Source: UBA1672 sp046542355 (GTDB taxonomy: Bacteria > Pseudomonadota > Alphaproteobacteria > Micavibrionales > Micavibrionaceae). Taken from it: a stretch of DNA of 64,000 nucleotides. The position numbers were made by a program, and so were the translations under genes. Each line of letters begins with the position of its first letter. Position 1 is the stretch's first letter. Of this stretch, positions 62,429-64,000 are shown piece after piece. The notes beneath the pieces were generated by a model. That model had not been told where the DNA came from. It saw nothing but the letters and a program-made list of their open reading frames with translations, and made no database searches. Location of the stretch: NCBI GenBank assembly GCA_046542355.1, contig JBKHBN010000003.1:1-64000 (forward strand), written 5' to 3'.

Positions 62429-63667
62429 ATGGTTGCTTTACCCCTTATTCACAGGCACAAGACCCATGCAGTGCAGGTTCGTGGCGTCACTGTAGGTGGC
62501 GGTGCGCCTGTTGTTGTTCAATCCATGACAAATACTGATACGGCGGATGTGGAAGCCACATTTGCGCAGGTGAAGGAACTTTTTCTAGCTGGCTCTGAAA
62601 TTGTCCGTGTTACGGTTAATAATGATGACGCTGCAAAAGGTGTTATTTTACTGCGTGAGCGTCTGGAAGGGGCGGGGTTTGATGTGCCTCTTGCCGGGTG
62701 TTTTCATTATAATGGGCACGCTTTGCTTCAGGATCATTCAGAGCTTGCCAGTGCTTTGGATAAATACCGCATCAATCCGGGTAATGTCGGTTTTGGGAAG
62801 AAACGCGATTCGCAGTTTGAGCAAATTATCGAGATTGCCATTAAACACAACAAGCCTGTCCGTATTGGTGTTAACTGGGGCAGTCTTGATCAGGATCTGG
62901 CCTGCAAGATGATGGATGAAAATGCTAAAAGATCCGAGCCTTGGGATGCCGGCGCTGTAATGCGTGAGACACTGGTGCAGTCAGCGCTCATTAGCGCTCA
63001 GAAGGCCAGAGACATCGGCCTTGGTACGGATCAGATTATATTGTCAGCTAAAGTCAGCCGCGTTCAGGATTTGATAGCAGTGTATCAAGCACTGGCCGAG
63101 CGTTCGGATTATGCACTTCATCTGGGGTTAACCGAGGCCGGCATGGGCTCTCGTGGCATTGTCGCTACGGCTCTGGGGGAGGGTATTTTGTTGCAGCAAG
63201 GTATTGGCGATACGATACGCGCCTCTCTTACGCCTGAAGTTGGCGGGGATAGAACGCTTGAAGTGCGTGTATGCCAGGAAATCCTGCAAGCTTTGGGTTT
63301 GCGGTCTTTTGTGCCGGAGGTTAGTGCCTGCCCGGGGTGTGGGCGCACGACAAGTACTGTTTTTCAAGAGCTGGCGCAGCAAATACAGCGTTATATTGAT
63401 GTGAGAATGCCAGTGTGGGCAAAAGAATATCCGGGCGTTGAGACGATGAAAGTTGCTGTGATGGGGTGCATTGTCAATGGCCCGGGGGAAAGCAAACATG
63501 CGGATATCGGGATCAGTCTGCCTGGCACCGGAGAATCTCCGGCAGCGCCTGTATTTATCGATGGTCAAAAGGCACGCACATTGCGCGGTGATAATATTGC
63601 CGAAGATTTTCTGCAGATGGTTGAAGCTTATGTACGCTCGCGTTATGGGCGTGTTTTGTCCGAATAA
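62429..63667 (+). CDS. ispG: 4-hydroxy-3-methylbut-2-enyl diphosphate synthase (IspG/GcpE)
   Basis: Iron-sulfur enzyme of the MEP isoprenoid pathway (412 residues). The cluster ligands are Cys301, Cys304 (CPGCGRT) and Cys347 (MGCIVNGPGE), with Glu354 as the fourth ligand, as in E. coli. The N-terminal TIM barrel begins VQSMTNTDTAD. The length is typical for alphaproteobacteria, which have a longer middle than E. coli. It follows nhaD by 66 bases. Confidence 0.96.
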   Translation: MVALPLIHRHKTHAVQVRGVTVGGGAPVVVQSMTNTDTADVEATFAQVKELFLAGSEIVRVTVNNDDAAKGVILLRERLEGAGFDVPLAGCFHYNGHALLQDHSELASALDKYRINPGNVGFGKKRDSQFEQIIEIAIKHNKPVRIGVNWGSLDQDLACKMMDENAKRSEPWDAGAVMRETLVQSALISAQKARDIGLGTDQIILSAKVSRVQDLIAVYQALAERSDYALHLGLTEAGMGSRGIVATALGEGILLQQGIGDTIRASLTPEVGGDRTLEVRVCQEILQALGLRSFVPEVSACPGCGRTTSTVFQELAQQIQRYIDVRMPVWAKEYPGVETMKVAVMGCIVNGPGESKHADIGISLPGTGESPAAPVFIDGQKARTLRGDNIAEDFLQMVEAYVRSRYGRVLSE

Positions 63668-63689
63668 ATCGTTTTGTCAAATATCATGC

Positions 63690-63717
63690 TTGACGAGGGA
63701 AGGGCAAGGGTGATAAG
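63690..63717 (+). promoter_or_regulatory. candidate promoter of tRNA-Asp
   Basis: TTGACG (63690-63695) and GATAAG (63712-63717) are separated by 16 bases, about 20 bases upstream of the tRNA. The -35 is good and the -10 moderate. Confidence 0.5.
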
Positions 63718-63737
63718 AAATCTTCCATCTTAGATGC

Positions 63738-63814
63738 GCGGGTGTAGCTCAGTTGGTTAGAGCGCCGCCCTGTCACGGCGGAGGCCGCGAGTTCAAGTCT
63801 CGTCACTCGCGCCA
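63738..63814 (+). tRNA. tRNA-Asp (GUC)
   Basis: 77 bases with an encoded CCA. The acceptor stem GCGGGTG (63738-63744) pairs with CACTCGC (63804-63810) with one G-U pair, and the discriminator is G. The anticodon stem CCGCC/GGCGG encloses the loop CTGTCAC with anticodon GTC at 63772-63774. The T arm contains GTTCAAG. Confidence 0.97.
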
Positions 63815-63857
63815 TTTGAGATTTCCTTATAGATAGAGATGTGTTTTTCCTAAACAG

Positions 63858-63887
63858 GCTGCGATACTATCGCGGCTTTTTATTTTC
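63858..63887 (+). terminator. terminator after tRNA-Asp
   Basis: An 8-bp stem (GCTGCGAT 63858-63865 with ATCGCGGC 63869-63876, one G-U pair) and a 3-base loop, followed by TTTTTATTTT. Nothing further is recognised from here to the end of the window. Confidence 0.8.
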
Positions 63888-64000
63888 AGGGCTTGGCGTC
63901 TTTATGGGCACTTAAAGTTCAAGATGTAAGGTTCCTTTTTCCTGCCTTCTTTTATTTGCGGTTTTAGGATAATCTTTGGTTTTAGCGGTAAAAGGTGTTT

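Noticed and set aside
1..64000. CRISPR arrays, insertion sequences, prophage or attachment sites
   Set aside because: No regularly spaced repeats, transposase, integrase or tRNA-end duplication was seen on reading either strand.

Overview
The window reads as the chromosome of an alphaproteobacterium of moderate to low GC (mid-40s percent by eye, not computed). The evidence is a set of lineage-typical genes and orders: popZ next to valS, a CcrM-type GANTC methyltransferase next to rnhB, zapA - 6S RNA - 5-formyl-THF cyclo-ligase, a separate F0 operon with split b and b' genes, mutY divergent from a DUF721/dsbA/smc cluster, ruvCAB-ybgC-tolQRAB, and the rplU-rpmA-obgE-proB / proA-nadD-rsfS-rlmH-envC-ctpA-rppH block. 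A Micavibrio-like or related little-studied lineage is possible, but the family cannot be fixed from sequence alone. I see no insertion sequence, phage, CRISPR array or transposase.

Layout. 0.3-8.0 kb: a seven-gene V-type (A/V) ATPase operon in the order B-D-I-K-E-DUF2764-A, closed by a terminator; this is the most unusual content. 8.2-12.5 kb: an isoaspartyl-methyltransferase-like gene, popZ and valS. 12.7-19.4 kb: rpmE, epmA, then a leftward carbon block tkt-gap-[winged-helix gene + small gene]-fba. 19.8-24.5 kb: DUF4164-like gene, zapA, 6S RNA, folate cyclo-ligase, YmdB-type phosphoesterase, a response regulator with an unknown partner, and yebC. 24.5-30.9 kb: ruvCAB, ybgC and tolQRAB. 30.9-38.5 kb (leftward): proA, nadD, rsfS, rlmH, envC, ctpA, a YibQ-like deacetylase and rppH. 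38.6-41.2 kb: the F0 operon atpI-B-E-F'-F. 41.3-49.3 kb: smc, a tandem Dsb protein, an OmpA-like protein, an inositol-phosphatase family gene, efp and a DciA-like gene. 49.3-57.2 kb: mutY, an unknown secreted protein, folB, ccrM, rnhB, pepN and a Tat-signal protein. 57.5-60.6 kb: a 100-bp palindromic element, proB, obgE, rpmA, rplU. 60.9-63.8 kb: an NhaD-type Na+/H+ antiporter, ispG and tRNA-Asp.

How it fits together. Two rotary ATPase systems sit in one 64-kb stretch: an F0 sector matching an ordinary F-type ATP synthase (F1 genes are not here) and a bacterial V-type enzyme of the kind found in Chlamydiae and Bacteroidetes. The V-type ring protein carries the residues used as sodium ligands in the Enterococcus enzyme, and an NhaD antiporter lies in the same window. 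A sodium circuit beside a proton circuit is a reasonable, untested inference. Several conserved alphaproteobacterial clusters have one expected member missing or replaced: tolC (before popZ), pgk (between gap and fba) and pal (after tolB). The proA/proB block is split by about 19 kb, with a palindrome at one junction.
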